Assembly: GCA_964058845.1 (NCBI GenBank)
Contig: CAXKVR010000019.1
Location: forward strand, 1-64,000
Reading direction: 5' to 3'
DNA length: 64,000 nucleotides
Origin: Carex sylvatica
Lineage: Eukaryota; Streptophyta; Magnoliopsida; Poales; Cyperaceae
Shown: in pieces, positions 32,347 to 45,184 of the stretch
How the letters are laid out: each line of letters starts with the position of its first letter
Numbering within the stretch: position 1 is the first letter of the stretch
Program-made: the position numbers and the translations under genes
The notes under the pieces: model-generated
Databases searched by the model: none
The model's input: only the letters and a program-made list of their open reading frames with translations
Told to the model about the DNA's origin: nothing

Positions 32347-35300
32347 ATGGAAGAGATGCAACCAAAGCTACTTGACCTCATACCAAATGACAGGGGTTGG
32401 GGTGTAAAAGGGAAAGGAAGAGAGAGGGAAATTAGTGGCGGGTTTGGTGTTAAAGAAGAGAAGAAACTGGAGCTCAGGTTAGGGTTACCTGGTGAAGAGG
32501 ACTGGAATGTAAATAGGGAGAAAACGGAGGGGCTTTATGCAAATGTCAAACCTTCATTCTCCCTTGGTTTCTTCGGTTCTCAGATAAAACAAGAAGGTAC
32601 ATGTAAAAAAGATATTTTCTGAAAACTTTTCTTAATTGTCTTTGTCTAACATAGATATTTGCATTTGCACCTCTCACAATATAATCAATTCGCTTTTAAC
32701 TGTCTTTGTGCAAATAATATAGCATGATCAATCTTATTTTATTATTAATTTATATTTGCAAAGTAGGGTTGGTGAATGGAGCAGTACAAAAGTTGCATGC
32801 GAAAGCAGAGAAACAAACAAGCATAGTAGAGAGAAAGGCAATTGCACATGCAGCAACTCCACCAGCTGCAACTCCAGCTCCGTCCAATTCTAGGTTGCTA
32901 GTCTTTCACAAACAAATCTCAGCTACTTTTTTTTGTTTTCCATATTTAAAAAAAAATAGTATAAATTTGAAGAATGATGAATTCACATCTCATACTCTAC
33001 CCTGTTCCCACTTGGATTTGTTATGTTGGAGTCTGTCTCTGCTTTTAATCCACATCACTCTCATCGTTCATCTTGCAAATCACACCTCATATTTGTCATA
33101 TTTCCAAAGAGCACAATATAAGTTTTAATAGATATAGGTTATATATCAACAACAAACTCATTTGACAAGTGTAATATCATGCTAAAATGCATTCAAAATG
33201 AAAAGGCAAAATTATAGATATAGTAACGATTACTCAAATATGTCCTTATTGGATCTGGTACAGTTTAAAAATCATTAAGTTGTCCATTTAGCAATTTTAA
33301 TTTTATGGGCTTTCATAGGCAACCAAATGACTTCAGCAGTTGATATTCATATCTCATCGATATATTTCAGGATATTTTACAGATATAACACCCAGTCAAG
33401 TATGAATGATTACATGTTCTCAAGTGCAAAAAAAAAAAAAAATTCGTATGAAATTAGTGTTTTTCTACTTTAGATCAGTAATTTATTTTGTATAACAGAA
33501 CAATATCACAACTACCCCCTCTTAATACCTTTTAGACAACTAGACTCATTCTTTGTTCATAAAGTCCACTGGTACTGGTAGCTCAGATAAATAGAAAATC
33601 AAGGAGTTATTATCATGCCAAAAAAAGGGTTTCCACATGATGTTGATTTGTAGAAAGGTGTACCTTCCTATATTCCTTCATGATTACATTACATGCACAG
33701 ACACTATGATATTTCAATCAAAATCCTTCTATTATTGGAAGAGATGCTCCTTGCCTGTAAAGTGCAAGGCCAACCTCGTCAAAATATAAAATTTTATATA
33801 AAATATTTTTTTGATACTAAAAGAAAATTTACTAAATTTACAAACTTGTGTTAAACAAATTTCATCTGGACAGAGCTGCAAATGCACCTGTAGTGGGATG
33901 GCCTCCGGTGCGATCTTTCAGAAGAAATCTTGCTTCTACATCCAAAACGCTGCTCGAGCCACAGAAGGGGGCTTCTGGGACCTCCGCAAAATTTGACAAC
34001 AGCACGAAGGGTTTTTTTGTAAAAATTAACATGGATGGTGTACCAATTGGTAGGAAAATTGACCTCAAGGCATATGGTAGTTATGACAAGCTTTCTTCAG
34101 CTGTAGACCAGCTCTTTCGTGGCCTTCTTGCTGGTATTTTCTATTGACATAATATGATTTTTAAGGAAACTTTCATGCATGCCCTAATAAAGAGTTTGGC
34201 TAGTATAACATCAGTGTTATTTCAACCTATATAGCACCAACTCTAAAATCTATCAAATCGACTTCAAACGGTAAATCCAAACCGTTCAAACCAATTTACA
34301 TTACGTGTGATGCGTTTACATACAAAATTTTTATATTTTTGAGTTATTTTAGTATCAAATCAAGCGGTAAAAATATTGAAAAATTAATGTATTAAAATTA
34401 ACTTAAAAACTCACATATTTGACATCTTGATCTAATACTAAATAAATTTGAAAAGTTATAAATTTTGCATGTAAATGCACAACTAATGAAGTAGATCGGT
34501 TTGAACGGTTTGGATTTACTGTTTGAAGTCAATTTGATAAGTTTTAGAGTTGGTGTTATATAAATTGAAATGACACTGATGTTATACTAGCCAAACTCTC
34601 TAATAAATCACAAAGTATGTACCTGTACCCCTCCGCAAAGGAAAAATATCACATGTACTTTTCTAGTTTCTTCGTACAACCCCTTTGTACTTGTATATGT
34701 ACAGCATAGAGGGGCAATTTGGGTATCATAAAAAGCTAGAACATGAGAGACAATAGCCATGAATGTCTCTTGTAATCACTCTCACCATTGAATACAGATC
34801 AAAGAGCTGAAATAGGAACAGAGAAGAATGTAGAAGAGAAAGGAAGAGCAATTAAAGGGCTACTCGATGGGAGTGGAGAGTATACTCTTGTATACGAAGA
34901 CGATGAAGGCGATAAAATGCTCGTTGGAGATGTCCCTTGGGAGTAAGTCTAGTTTCTGTTTCGTAATTTTTACTCGTTCTCTTGATAGGATTGGTGTTTA
35001 ATTTGTAAAAAGTGGCAAAAAAATTTAATAACCAAAGCTTAACATTCCACCATATGAGCATTTTGTGCTGATAATAATTGTTGATTAATTTCTCTAGCAG
35101 TGGAATTAATGAAATTACACCTCTGTTGAATCACATGTAAAATAACTGGATGGTAAATAGTGTATTTGATCATATTATTATGGTAGCAGTAAATTTACTA
35201 TTTTTGTTCCCTGATATAGAGCAAGTATAATTGGCTTTATACTGTGAATGTAGGATGTTTGTTAGCACTGCCAAAAGATTGCGTGTTTTGAAGAGCTCAG

Positions 35301-35473
35301 ATCTCTCTGCTTCCACTGTAAGCCCTCGTACAAGTTCACTATTTGCAATGCGCCTTTCCTTAATTATTACACTTGACATGATTTGACAAATCATCTATGT
35401 TTCAATGTCCTGAAACTTTTTCTTTTTGTAGCTGAGGACTACTAGCAGGAAGAGAGCTGCCACTGAGTGCTGA
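32347..35473 (+). CDS. IAA26-like: Aux/IAA auxin-responsive repressor, IAA26/IAA18-like (6 exons, 295 aa)
   Basis: Exons: 32347-32596, 32767-32893, 33874-34133, 34798-34942, 35254-35317 and 35432-35473; all introns are GT-AG and the frame is continuous. The nuclear repressor binds ARF transcription factors and is degraded when auxin joins it to TIR1/AFB receptors. Visible parts are an N-terminal KLLDLIP motif (residues 7-13) typical of the IAA18/IAA26 group, domain [10 protein letters not shown] (41-49) that recruits TOPLESS co-repressors, the degron core VVGWPPVR (132-139), and a PB1 domain with the conserved lysine in [15 protein letters not shown] (from 173) and the acidic [19 protein letters not shown] block (245-263). 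The end is SRKRAATEC, with a basic cluster that may act as a nuclear signal. The usual KR dipeptide just before the degron is absent (SRAANAP). Length and exon number are normal for the family. The exact orthologue is inferred. Confidence 0.95.
34192..34598. mobile_element. Mutator-like MITE in intron 3 of the Aux/IAA gene
   Basis: The left end GAGTTTGGCTAGTATAACAT matches the reverse complement of the right end exactly for the first 25 or so bases, and the arms remain similar for about 100 bp. Flanks are CCTAATAAA (34183-34191) and TCTAATAAA (34599-34607), a 9-bp duplication with one mismatch. It shares the GTGTGATGCGTTTACAT motif with the elements at 986 and 50291. It leaves both splice sites intact. 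Confidence 0.85.
34747..34769. promoter_or_regulatory. Inverted pair of auxin-response cores in intron 3
   Basis: GAGACA (34747-34752) and TGTCTC (34764-34769) are separated by 11 bp. TGTCTC is the classic auxin response element core bound by ARF proteins. The pair lies 30-50 bp before exon 4 of an auxin-feedback gene. Function is inference only. Confidence 0.3.
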
Positions 35474-36120
35474 TAAAGACGTACAGATTAGAGAGAGAGA
35501 GGCTTTTTTTTGGCTTATTGTAGTACTCTTGCTCTCTTTGTTTTTCCTTCTTCTTTTTTTCCTTTCTTTTACGCTTTTTTGAAGCCTTCAACCCATAATA
35601 TATGAAGGGTGATCATTGAACAGCAGTTTGATGGTCTTTGTCTATTTGTTTTTTCTTTTCCCTTTTTCTCCCCCCCCCCTGTATTTTGGCTTTGTCAGTG
35701 CCATGTTATGTACGAAGTGATTGGCTAGTAAGAGAAGTATATTTTACCTATGTAAAAATGACAAGTACTAGCATATTTAGAAGCACTTGACTTGAAGTTT
35801 ATGTAGAAGGAAATGTTCAAAAGTTACGGTTTGTACTACTAACATTGTCACACTTACACTTATACACATAGTTACAAGATTCGCGTGTTGGATTTATTGT
35901 TAACATTGAGCATATATGTAATCTAATTATGAATTGTTTACCGTCATATATGGTTGTTAATTAAAGTGATAAAATAAGATAATAGACAATTAATATATTA
36001 ATGGAAGGTAAGACAAGTCCTTCTCGTTCTTTCCCTCTACTTGAACCGATATCTCTTCGCCTCTATGATGATTTTTCGCACAATTTAAGCTTTTATATTT
36101 CTTTCTATTTACTTTTTAGT
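35474..36120 (+). other. 3' untranslated and downstream region of the Aux/IAA gene
   Basis: The stop TGA at 35471-35473 is followed by a T- and CT-rich stretch and a C9 run near 35670. No canonical AATAAA was found close by; plant polyadenylation signals are often loose. Nothing else is visible. Confidence 0.4.
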
Positions 36121-39000
36121 TTTAGATTAAAGCATTGGGGACAATACTTAATTTAATTTTGGGGGGTATGAGAAGAAATTGTATCTTGCATTACATGAAT
36201 TTTAGATTTATTTTTTCAAATTTTTTCGAATTTTAGGATTTATAACTTTGATTTTTACTTGACTATAAATATGATTTGTGATTTTGAACTTAATTGCTTA
36301 AAATTGCAAATTTGTCAAGATGTTTTACAAGATTATGAAAAATAGAGTTTTGCGTAATTGGACTTAATTGTTTGAAAATGTATAAAGTATAAACTCAAGT
36401 TAAAATTTTTGTGTTAAAAGTTGGCAAAAATAAACTTTTGATAAATTTGAGTGATTGTCGAAAAGTTCAAAAAATTTGATGAGAATTTTAACGAGTTTTT
36501 TGGAATACCCTTGGAATAATTGAAAATAACCACATAATTTGACGAAAAACTTTGTGGAAATAAAGGTCTAAGAAAATAAAACTTAGAAATAATTTTTTTT
36601 TTTTAAAATGCAACTTGTATGTGAAAAATGAATTTAGAAAGATCGGAATATCCATGGGTATGATTTAATACATAGGGATGTGTGTATTTATGATATATGC
36701 AAATGAATAAAGAAAAAAAAAACACAAAGAAAAAGATGGAGTGAATAAGTGTACTGGCACAATAAATTCTACGGGATGCCTTTAAGCTCATATCCCAAAA
36801 TAATAATAAAAAAAAGAGTACTGGCACAATCCCACGAGATGCCTTTGAACTCGAAATTTTTTCAAAACTTTTGCATGTATCAACACACGAAGTTCGCGAC
36901 TTTCTAACTTAAACTTGATCCAAACTTGAAAAAATTTTAAAAGAATTTTCACAGATAAGAATGCATTTTTTTGTAACAAAATTTAGATACCTAAAGTTTA
37001 CAAATTATAAATCTTTAAAGAAATAAAAGTTAGAGTAATCGAATTGTGAGGTGAAGCATGATTAGCCAATGGTTGAACTTTAGATTTGTAGAATTTACAT
37101 TGAGATTTCTAAATTTTGGCAAGATCATACAAATTTTTTGATTGAGAGATATACTTGATATATGGTTAAATTAGAGATCGAATTGTAGTCCAAGTTTAGA
37201 TGTTGCTTCGGGACAAGCAATGTTCAAGCTTGGAAAAATTTGATAGACATAAATTATATACACACTCGATTTATTTTCATCATGAAATAACGTCAAATAT
37301 CTTGTTTTTTTAATATAAAAATACACCTAGAATCAAGTTACTACGTTTGCTTGGTTCTAATTTGTAGGAAATAAAGAAAAATGAAGAAAAATGTCCAGTG
37401 CAGACGCACGGTTTTTGATACAGCCACACTGAGTACTTACATGGATTTCTGGATGCGCACCAATTTTAAAAGGTATAAAGAGCTATGCATCAAAATTCAT
37501 GCAGACGCACGGATCTCGATGCAGCTGCACTCTAGTCGTACAGAAAAAGTCTGAGCGCAGTGCGGACGCACTGTAGCAGCCAGTGCGGGTGGCTGGCCGC
37601 AATGTAGCAGAATGCAGAACTAGAGCCTGAACTTAAGATAGCCATAGATTTTGACTCGTAACTCCGTTTTGGGCATATATACGTTTTTCAGAAAGCTAGC
37701 AAGAAGATCTACAACTTGAGAAGCATAATGTAAACACACTTTGATCGCAGACATCCTAAAAATGCATTTTCAATGCATTTTTGATGCATTTTTCTATTTT
37801 CGAAACTGCTGGCCATGTTTCAAGGGCTAAAATTAGACATGACAAATCTTGAAAATATGTAAAGATAGCACCCACTAACTCCACATTCTAGGCTCCAAAT
37901 TGAGCAGAATTTTAGCTTTAAAAAAGGGGGTTCATTCCCATTCAAGACATCTCTTCGCAAAGATCATCTCATCTCTCAAAATCTCTTCTCCACCAATACT
38001 TAGCGTAAAATTTTGCAATCAGGAAAGCAATTAAAGGAGGAAGAAGAAGAAGATCCGAGAAGAAGTCAAGAATAAGGATTTTTCATCTAGAAAAGGGTGT
38101 AATCTATTTCTCTATTTAATTTCTCTTTGTTTTTTGCCAAATTATGTAATGGATCTCTCCAAGAAAGAGTATATCTCTTTCTAGAGATTTAAGTCAATGT
38201 ATGAACTTGTTTAATTTTATCTTATTCAGTTATTTATTTTTATTATGATTATTTTATGGGATTTGATTATTAATTTATGTGATTTATCATTTGTGTTGAT
38301 TACATAGTTTAGTACTTGCAATCGAAGTAGTCCCGCATTAGAATCTCTTTATAATGCAAATAATCCAAAGAAGTTAGGATGAGAGGAGAGTATCAAATTA
38401 TGAACACAAATACCTTAGTATTTGAATTAGAAGTGACCATACTTTGATATCCAAACCCGGAACTATAGAAATTAAGGGTTAGAATTTGGTGATGAACGAA
38501 AGTAAAATCAAACCCTTACTTAAGACATCAAGATTGATTAAGTATTGATATGTATTTTGTGTGCAAAAGATTGTTAAATATCTCTTTAGGATGGTGACAG
38601 CACCTAAAATTCGAGGAACATTAACCACCGCACCAAAATACTTGTATCAATAATTAGTTGAAATAGATTAATAAGAGCTTAATGGATCTAGATAGATAGG
38701 GTGATGATCGATGATGAAGTCCGAAACTATCTAGGCACGTTATTAATTCACAAAAGTGACTCTTTTTAACACTTTAGGTTAGAAACCTCATCAAATCATA
38801 CATGAATTTAAACAATACCGAATAGATAGAATTAGCAAGGAATTGTAGATCGAATGCTCCTAGATCTTTCAAATTCTTGAAAACAACCAAGATTATATAT
38901 ATATTACTTTAATTATTTCAAAACTCTTCCTCCGGGTGTTGAACCCGAACTTAGGATTGTTAGAACAAAATCCCCCATTTAATTTTACTTTCTTGCACAA
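36121..39000 (+). mobile_element. Ty3/gypsy-like 3' end: polypurine tract and LTR remnant
   Basis: AAGCATTGGGGACAATACTT followed by TTTTGGGGGGTATG is the pattern seen at the polypurine tract just before the 3' LTR of plant Ty3/gypsy elements of the Tat/Athila group. The LTR would start with TG at 36169. Further on there is a GC-richer block at 37390-37620, pyrimidine-rich leader sequence near 37930-38130, and CCGGGTGTTGAACCCGAAC near 38935. No pol is upstream and no target duplication can be tested, so this is a truncated remnant. The right boundary is approximate. Confidence 0.45.
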
Positions 39001-39670
39001 ATCTGAAATAAATCAATAGAGTTAAAGAGTATAAATCTAAGCACTCCAAAGTACTACAAGGGTAGGTTGTGCGCTTGCAAATAATATTTCTTTGAGTTAT
39101 AGGTTTATAAATTTAAAAGTCTAAAGAGTATAAATCTAAGCACAAATTCCGTATCTCTAAAATACTCAACAGTCCCCAAGGCACAAGGTAACCAATAAAA
39201 GTACAGAAACTGAGTATACGTTTTTCTTTAAAGAAAAATACAGTTCTGTGTGTCTTCTCTTCTTCTTCCACCATCAAAGAATAGAGAAGATAAATCTATA
39301 AAGAAATTTGGAAATGATTTCTCAAGGGCCACACCTTACTGTCTTGGAAGACTTATTTCTCAATCTGAGGACAAAAGGCGAGAATGACTTCTTGCCATTG
39401 AAGACTTGTCTCATGCTCACGGAGACGACTTGCTCTACTATGGCTTTGATTATTTCATGACAAACGACATGGAATCATGTATTATGTTCCGCACTTATGA
39501 TTTATGTTTTGGGTCTCTTTGGCATAGAACGGTCCTTAGGTTAAGGTGGAGAACTTTTTCTTCTTCCTCTGGGTGTAAGTGTTTGACAGATGAAATGTAA
39601 TTGTTTGATCTCTAGATAAGGCGTAATTGTTTGGCCTTTATGATTTCCTAACATCACGAATTATTTGTTT
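39001..39670. other. Spacer, no supported gene
   Basis: AAAGAGTATAAATCTAAGCAC occurs twice (near 39024 and 39124). A 64-codon frame at 39406-39600 has no domain I recognise. Confidence 0.4.
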
Positions 39671-39673
39671 TTT

Positions 39674-39957
39674 AGTGATGGTGAACCGAACGTCAAATTG
39701 TTCGGTTCACCGAACTTTAACCGAGTTATTCGCGAATAATTTGTGAATTTTACAAAATTTTCTCAAATTATATGAATTATTTTTGAACTTTTCCCGACAT
39801 TTTCTCAAAATATTTTATTTTTTATTTTTCCTCCCTTGTGGGTCTGAGATATCTGATCTGGATAATTTTGAATAATTTTTGAATTATATCTGAATTATTC
39901 TCGAATCACAAATTTTTGATCTCGCCAAACCGAACCCGAGTTATTCAATTATCACTA
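39674..39957. mobile_element. Possible short element with TAGTGAT ends
   Basis: TAGTGATGGTGAACCGAACG at the left and CGAACCCGAGTT...ATCACTA at the right give short inverted ends, with CGAACTTTAACCGAGTTATTC inside. This looks like a decayed hAT-type element. Target duplication was not found. Confidence 0.3.
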
Positions 39958-40175
39958 TGCTTATATACCAAAACAACACTTCTTTTTTGGGGAAATAATA
40001 CAAATCAACACTTGTTAACAAGTAACAAACAATGATTCAAAAAATAGCTTGAAATACTAAAGACAAAAGCAGATCAAATAGTTTATATGCATAGTCTTCC
40101 ATTAAATACTGATATAGGGTTTGCTAAGCGTTTCCCAAATTTAACCCCCTTCATTTGCTCTTATTTGGTCAAGAC

Positions 40176-40346
40176 CATTGTTGTAATAAACGTCAATGTA
40201 GGCCGATTAGTCTGGTAGTGACCAAACCGTTATGGATGTTTTCGACTAATTAACTGATTATTTTTTAATACGGCCGATTATTTATAATTAATTAATTGGC
40301 AGTATTTAGTCCGTCCGACGACCGCATACTGTTATTTAAAACACTG
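40176..40346. mobile_element. Small hAT-like element related to 20549-30679
   Basis: The right end, read in reverse complement, is CAGTGTTTTAAATAACAG, close to the CAGTGTTCTAAATAGC end of the element at 20549. The left end CATTGTTGTAATAAACG is more diverged. Flanks GTCAAGAC and GTAAAGAA match at only five of eight positions. Confidence 0.4.
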
Positions 40347-42058
40347 GTAAAGAATCAAGAACACTAATTCTTAACTTCTACTTTCTTTTAGTTTTTTCGT
40401 TAATAAGAGCCTTAATTAATTGACATTTTAATTAACTAATAAGACGTAACCTCCAGTAATTTATTTTTCAAGTCATAATAAAGATTAAAGAGATGCTTGT
40501 GGAAGAAGGATACATAACAAAGAAAGATAAAACTATAATAATCTCCTGCAAGCTAGCTACTGTGATATCGTAACTGAGACATTCACATGACCTTAGTGTA
40601 GCAATTTATTACGACCACTGGATTACATCACTCAATTTTCCTAGCACGAATCTTAATGCACTCGTATAGCACATTCAACTAATATTATATTATAGCACTT
40701 TCCAACTAATACCCAACTAAATCGAAGGCCCATAATTTCAACCCTAGGCTCAGTTTGCACTCGTTGACAAACAAACAAAACAAATGTGAGAGCCCGAGAA
40801 TTTGCTCTAACTCGGCCACTTTTCAGCTTCAAACTTTTAAATTAATTATGTGTACTTAGAACATAGTTCAAGCTTAACAGCAGATAAGCGTTTGGTTGTT
40901 TTTCCATATAAGACAAGTTGTAACTTTGACCTTTAAGATGTATGTCCAAAGAGGGTAACGTGACATGAAAAAATGTTTAATTTTTAATTATCCGAACCAA
41001 TCTTTATTTCTATCATGACATGTCCTCGAAATGTGTTTGGCATTTCAAATGATATTTCATGGCAGATGTACCTAACCACAACTAAGTTATACTATGCAGT
41101 ATGTTTAGGAGTAGAGTCAGACTTTCAGATTATCAGAGTCAAAGGTAAATAGAAAGTCAAGCGTATTAAATTTTTGTTCTACGAATGATGATTAATTTAA
41201 CAGTTTTATAACAATTGCTGCTAAACTATATAAAAATTTACTAATAAATATAAAAATTATGAAATTAAATAGAGATCAATTGCTGAAATGTAGCTGAAAA
41301 TTAAGTCAACCTTCTTTAATTTTGGTCAAAGTCAAAATAAAATGAGAAAAATAGCCACCCCAATTGCTGTCAACTCGACCAAAAGATTGAAAAATTTCAG
41401 GCATACTTTTCATAATTTTGTGACATTGACGTAACACGAGGTGAAGTCATACTTATGAGGCGCCTACATTTTAGAGGCATACTTTCTTCTCTGAATTTGT
41501 CTGATTTTTGCCGAACTTTCCCGACCGGATTTTTTTGTGTCATGAACTTTATAATCAAACATGCAGTAGATAAAGAACACCGAGTTTTTAATTAATAAAA
41601 TTTTGTTACATATTTGCGCAATGAAACTGCCACATGAAATCTGAAGCGTTCTGCCTGATAACAGTTATTTTTTGATCCGCTACAAACAAGGCTATAAAGA
41701 CGAATGCTACTGTATATCTTTGCACATAAGACCTTGGTAATTTAGAAAATTTGATTGTATATAACTATATTGTCGTACGAATATTGGAATCACTTTTTTT
41801 TTTTCCGAAATGTACGTACAATTTTTATAATATACTAAATCATGCTATATGAAGGTTTATGTTTGTACCTTAAAATATGGCTCGCTGATTTTTTATAACA
41901 AGAAACTACTAAGTTCATTTTATACTTAAATGAGAACAAGTTTGTTATTTTTTTTCTTTTATTTCATATTCCTCTGTAAGTAACGTAAAAGTAAAATTTA
42001 TAATACATTCTGTTGCTTATATGGAAAATTATTTTTAAGTATGAAGTTAAATAAAACA
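40347..42058. other. AT-rich spacer
   Basis: No coding exon, RNA gene or bounded repeat is supported here. Confidence 0.5.
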
Positions 42059-43630
42059 TTGGAGCATACACACATGGAGTATGAATTGCCTTATTTTTGT
42101 CGGATAATTAAATGTAAAAAGTATTTGCGGAGCAATTTATATTGATCGATTGATTGGATTTTGATATAATATACATGCATATTATTGATTGAAAAATATC
42201 CAAATACATGTATCAAGTCAAGTAAGATAATCCTAGAGATGCGTGCGTAATTCATACTGCATATCCAAATTTTTTAATAATTCTTCAATTCTCTATCTAT
42301 ATAAAAAAAACATAAATATAAAATAATTAACAAAACGGTCCGAGTCAATGTGAGGCTAGCTATTCAATAATTTCTGCAGATGTATTAATCTATAATTTTA
42401 TTATCTCTTATACAAAACAATACTAAAGACACATTTGAACATATTATATAACAAAATAAAAAAAAATGAACATGAATCTAATTTTAACTGATGTAATAGG
42501 TTCAAGTAATGATGTTTTTGTTGATGTGGATCTATGGTATTTTCTGAATACCAGTAGTTGTAAAATGAATGTCTGGTAATTGGTACCAGCTGACTTTGTA
42601 ATGATTTTCATATTAATGAAAATCGGCAAATAATTTCACTTATTTAAAAAAAAAAATTTAATAAATGAACCTGAATCAGAGGCCTGACACTTAGTTGCTG
42701 TATAACCATTTTAAGACCGTTGCCAATGATGTGATTTGTGTGCTCAAATCTTGCTATTGTCCAATTAATGAGTCAGTTAGCTTGTTAATTAGATATTTAA
42801 CAATGCTGGGTGTGTGTGGCTGAGGCAATTATAGGGATCCCAGTGGTTCTTAGAGGGTTTATTTTTCTGAGTAATCATAGTGTTATTATTTAGATGGTTT
42901 TTGTAACCATAATTTTTGTTAGTAATATAAATGGGATTTATGCCTTTTAAAAAAGAAAAAGAAAACACTGTTTAATATAATTACCAGTTTGGATAGCCTT
43001 AGGCTTTTTAATATTAATTTAGAATTAATTGAACTTTTTATTTTCTTTTATTCAAAAGTCCGTAGGCCAAATGGGTATGTATAACAAATATGGTTGTCAC
43101 TAGACATGAGTTGACTGCATTAATTGTTGGTCTTAAAAAACTGACAACATTTCTGTAATGAATATGCTATTGCAGTGATACACAGTTTGTATGTTTAATT
43201 GAAGAAACGGAACAACATTTCTTCATTCCTGAGAACCGGTCTTGGTTGGGGTGTAAACGGATCTGATATTATCTAATTTCATCTGGATCCGAATGAAAAA
43301 AATTACTTACATTATCCGATTTATATATGTATATGAGACTATATGTATTCGTATCCGTATCCAAAAACTATAACAAATAAAGATACAGTTTGATGTCTAA
43401 CTATCCGTAATTATCTGTATCTGATCGTTTATACCCCTTAACCACAATAAAGATATTATATGTTCTTAAAATAATTTATCAAACTGCATATACATATTAT
43501 TTTTTTATAACTTGTATTTTTTTTTTGCTATACTAATAATTTATTACTTGTATTTTTAGTTGTATTATATTGATATATGACTTTGTTGAGAAAGCAGAAA
43601 CAAAAGTTGCAGCTAGTACAACACTTTTTA
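42059..43630. repeat. Segmental duplication, copy 1 (transposon-free state)
   Basis: From TTGGAGCATACACACATGG through AACAAAAGTTGCAGCTAGT this segment is collinear with 47797-51716. It lacks the solo LTR and hAT element of the second copy and shows single, uninterrupted target sites at about 42285 (AATTCTTCAATTCT) and 42727 (GCCAATGATGTGATT). A short GGGGTGTAAACGGATC element at about 43248-43440 is shared by both copies. Confidence 0.85.
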
Positions 43631-43715
43631 GTTTTTTTTATGTGAATGTAATAAGAAAATATACTCTTGTCCTCTTTCATAAAATATTAACAAAAAAAAA
43701 TTTCACCTATTTTGT

Positions 43716-43835
43716 GCCATTTTCATAAATCATAAAAAATAGCAATAAAAATTCCAAAATAGCAAAAAATCGGTACTCTACAAGTTTATTATATAATTAA
43801 TTTACTAAGTTACTTAGATCAAAGTTTTCAATTTA
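43716..43835. repeat. Left arm of an inverted repeat around the CACTA element
   Basis: AAAATAGCAAAAAATCGGTACTC, TTTATTATATAATTAATTTAC and TTAGATCAAAGTTTTCA are repeated in inverted orientation at 47630-47745. The CACTA element lies between, so it may have landed inside an older MITE-like element. A further relative is visible at 54170-54240. Confidence 0.65.
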
Positions 43836-44441
43836 TATGATGACACTAGTGGAGAACTTGAAATTATTATCAGTTATTTATGGGTATTAGCGTCGAATAT
43901 TCGGCGACACTAATCAGGCTGATACTAATACTTTGTAAATGACCAACACTAAAAGTAAGGCATTAGTGTCAGCCATTTATTAAATGACCGACACTAAATA
44001 TTTTTTTTTTCAAAAATTCACTATAATTCATAGAAATTTTAAAAAATGGAAATTTTTGTTCTGGGATGCTCATTGGAGTGTTGTCTGTATGCATGTGCAA
44101 TGACTCAGCTTAGTTCAACTTGGAACCATAATTTATATGTCAAAAATGTTTACAACTTACAAATAAGCCCCACTTTACCCCAACTTACAAAATTTAAAAT
44201 AAGTTACTTTATCCCAACTTACAAATTTTTATCCCATGCCAGCTCATAACAGAACAATGAAAAAATTATAAAAAACAATATAGTCTCACTGCTGAGAACT
44301 GTTTACCCCAATCTAAAATTCAATCCACAAAACCAATCGAGCAATTAACTAGTTCAATCCTCATTTATAGGGACCTAGTAATTCAATTTACACTCTTTGA
44401 AGTCTAAAGTAAGAACTAGAGATATGAAGCATAGACAATTT

Positions 44442-44507
44442 TTCTTTTTTTACCACTTCTAGTAGATCCTTCTCGAAGCCCTTGAATCTCTGAACCAAAG
44501 CATCTGG
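44442..44507 (-). pseudogene. Unidentified exon-like fragment in the CACTA element
   Basis: On the minus strand CCTTTTGCCAG is followed by an open stretch encoding DALVQRFKGFEKDLLEVVKK, which reads like a real protein segment. I could not identify its source. It has the same orientation as the other captured exons. Confidence 0.3.
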
Positions 44508-44894
44508 CAAAAGGAATGGTTGTTGAGTCAAGATATTTTATTTCTTTTGTAATAAGACCCTATGAGGAAAAACAGTAATATCAATACATTTTTTTCTAAA
44601 ACTTGAAATTGGTACCATGCATAATCAAATTGTTGCATGTACCGACAAGATGGCCTTTGTTGACGGGTCTAACTTTTTGATTGAATATTTGGCAAAAACT
44701 ATATATTGCAAAATGAAAGGCAATATGTATGTATACCTCTTGCCTGGAAAGGTGATCCAAATCTTTCAAAGAACAAGGCCAAAAATCCAAAAAACTGTAT
44801 CGAGACACCATGTCATATATATTATGTCTATATTACATCAAAGATCCTAGTTTCAAATTTGACTTAAAAATTGATGAAAAGATAAATTAGTAAC

Positions 44895-45150
44895 CTGGTT
44901 GGCTCAATATTATCAGAAAGACAGACATATTCTGGAGTTAATTGCTCAGCAAGATGGCATATAATTACATCACCGCTAAGTATGGTACAATCCTGCTCTG
45001 TTTATTCCTACGATCAGTGTGCAGGAAGAAAAAAAAGAAAGAAAGAAGAAGCAATGAAATTACAATATTATTTTTTGTAATTTGAGGAAAGAGCTAATAA
45101 TAAATATCAATTACCAGTGCATGGTGCAAGACTGCATCTCCATGCAAGGT
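44895..45150 (-). pseudogene. IPK: Captured isopentenyl phosphate kinase exons (two)
   Basis: Exon a (45150-45115) encodes TLHGDAVLHHAL and ends at a GTAATT donor. Exon b (44992-44895) follows a GCAG acceptor in the same phase and encodes DCTILSGDVIICHLAEQLTPEY. From memory, plant isopentenyl phosphate kinase has LHGDAVL followed by GCTILSGDVIIRHLA and LKPEYV. This is the GD-containing kinase core that binds isopentenyl phosphate; the enzyme returns isopentenyl monophosphate to the diphosphate pool. In exon b the frame is lost after EYV, where the parent gene has a further hydrophobic FLTD stretch. The rest of the gene is absent, so this is a fragment retaining its intron. Confidence 0.75.
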
Positions 45151-45184
45151 CTAAAATAAAATACATCATAAAACTAGTAACAAC

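Noticed and set aside
32724..33128. 134-codon plus-strand frame overlapping Aux/IAA exon 2
   Set aside because: Only 32767-32893 is coding; the rest reads through the intron past a good GT donor.
36169..39000. Considered as a complete solo LTR
   Set aside because: A polypurine tract precedes it, implying remnant internal sequence, and no matching target duplication could be found.
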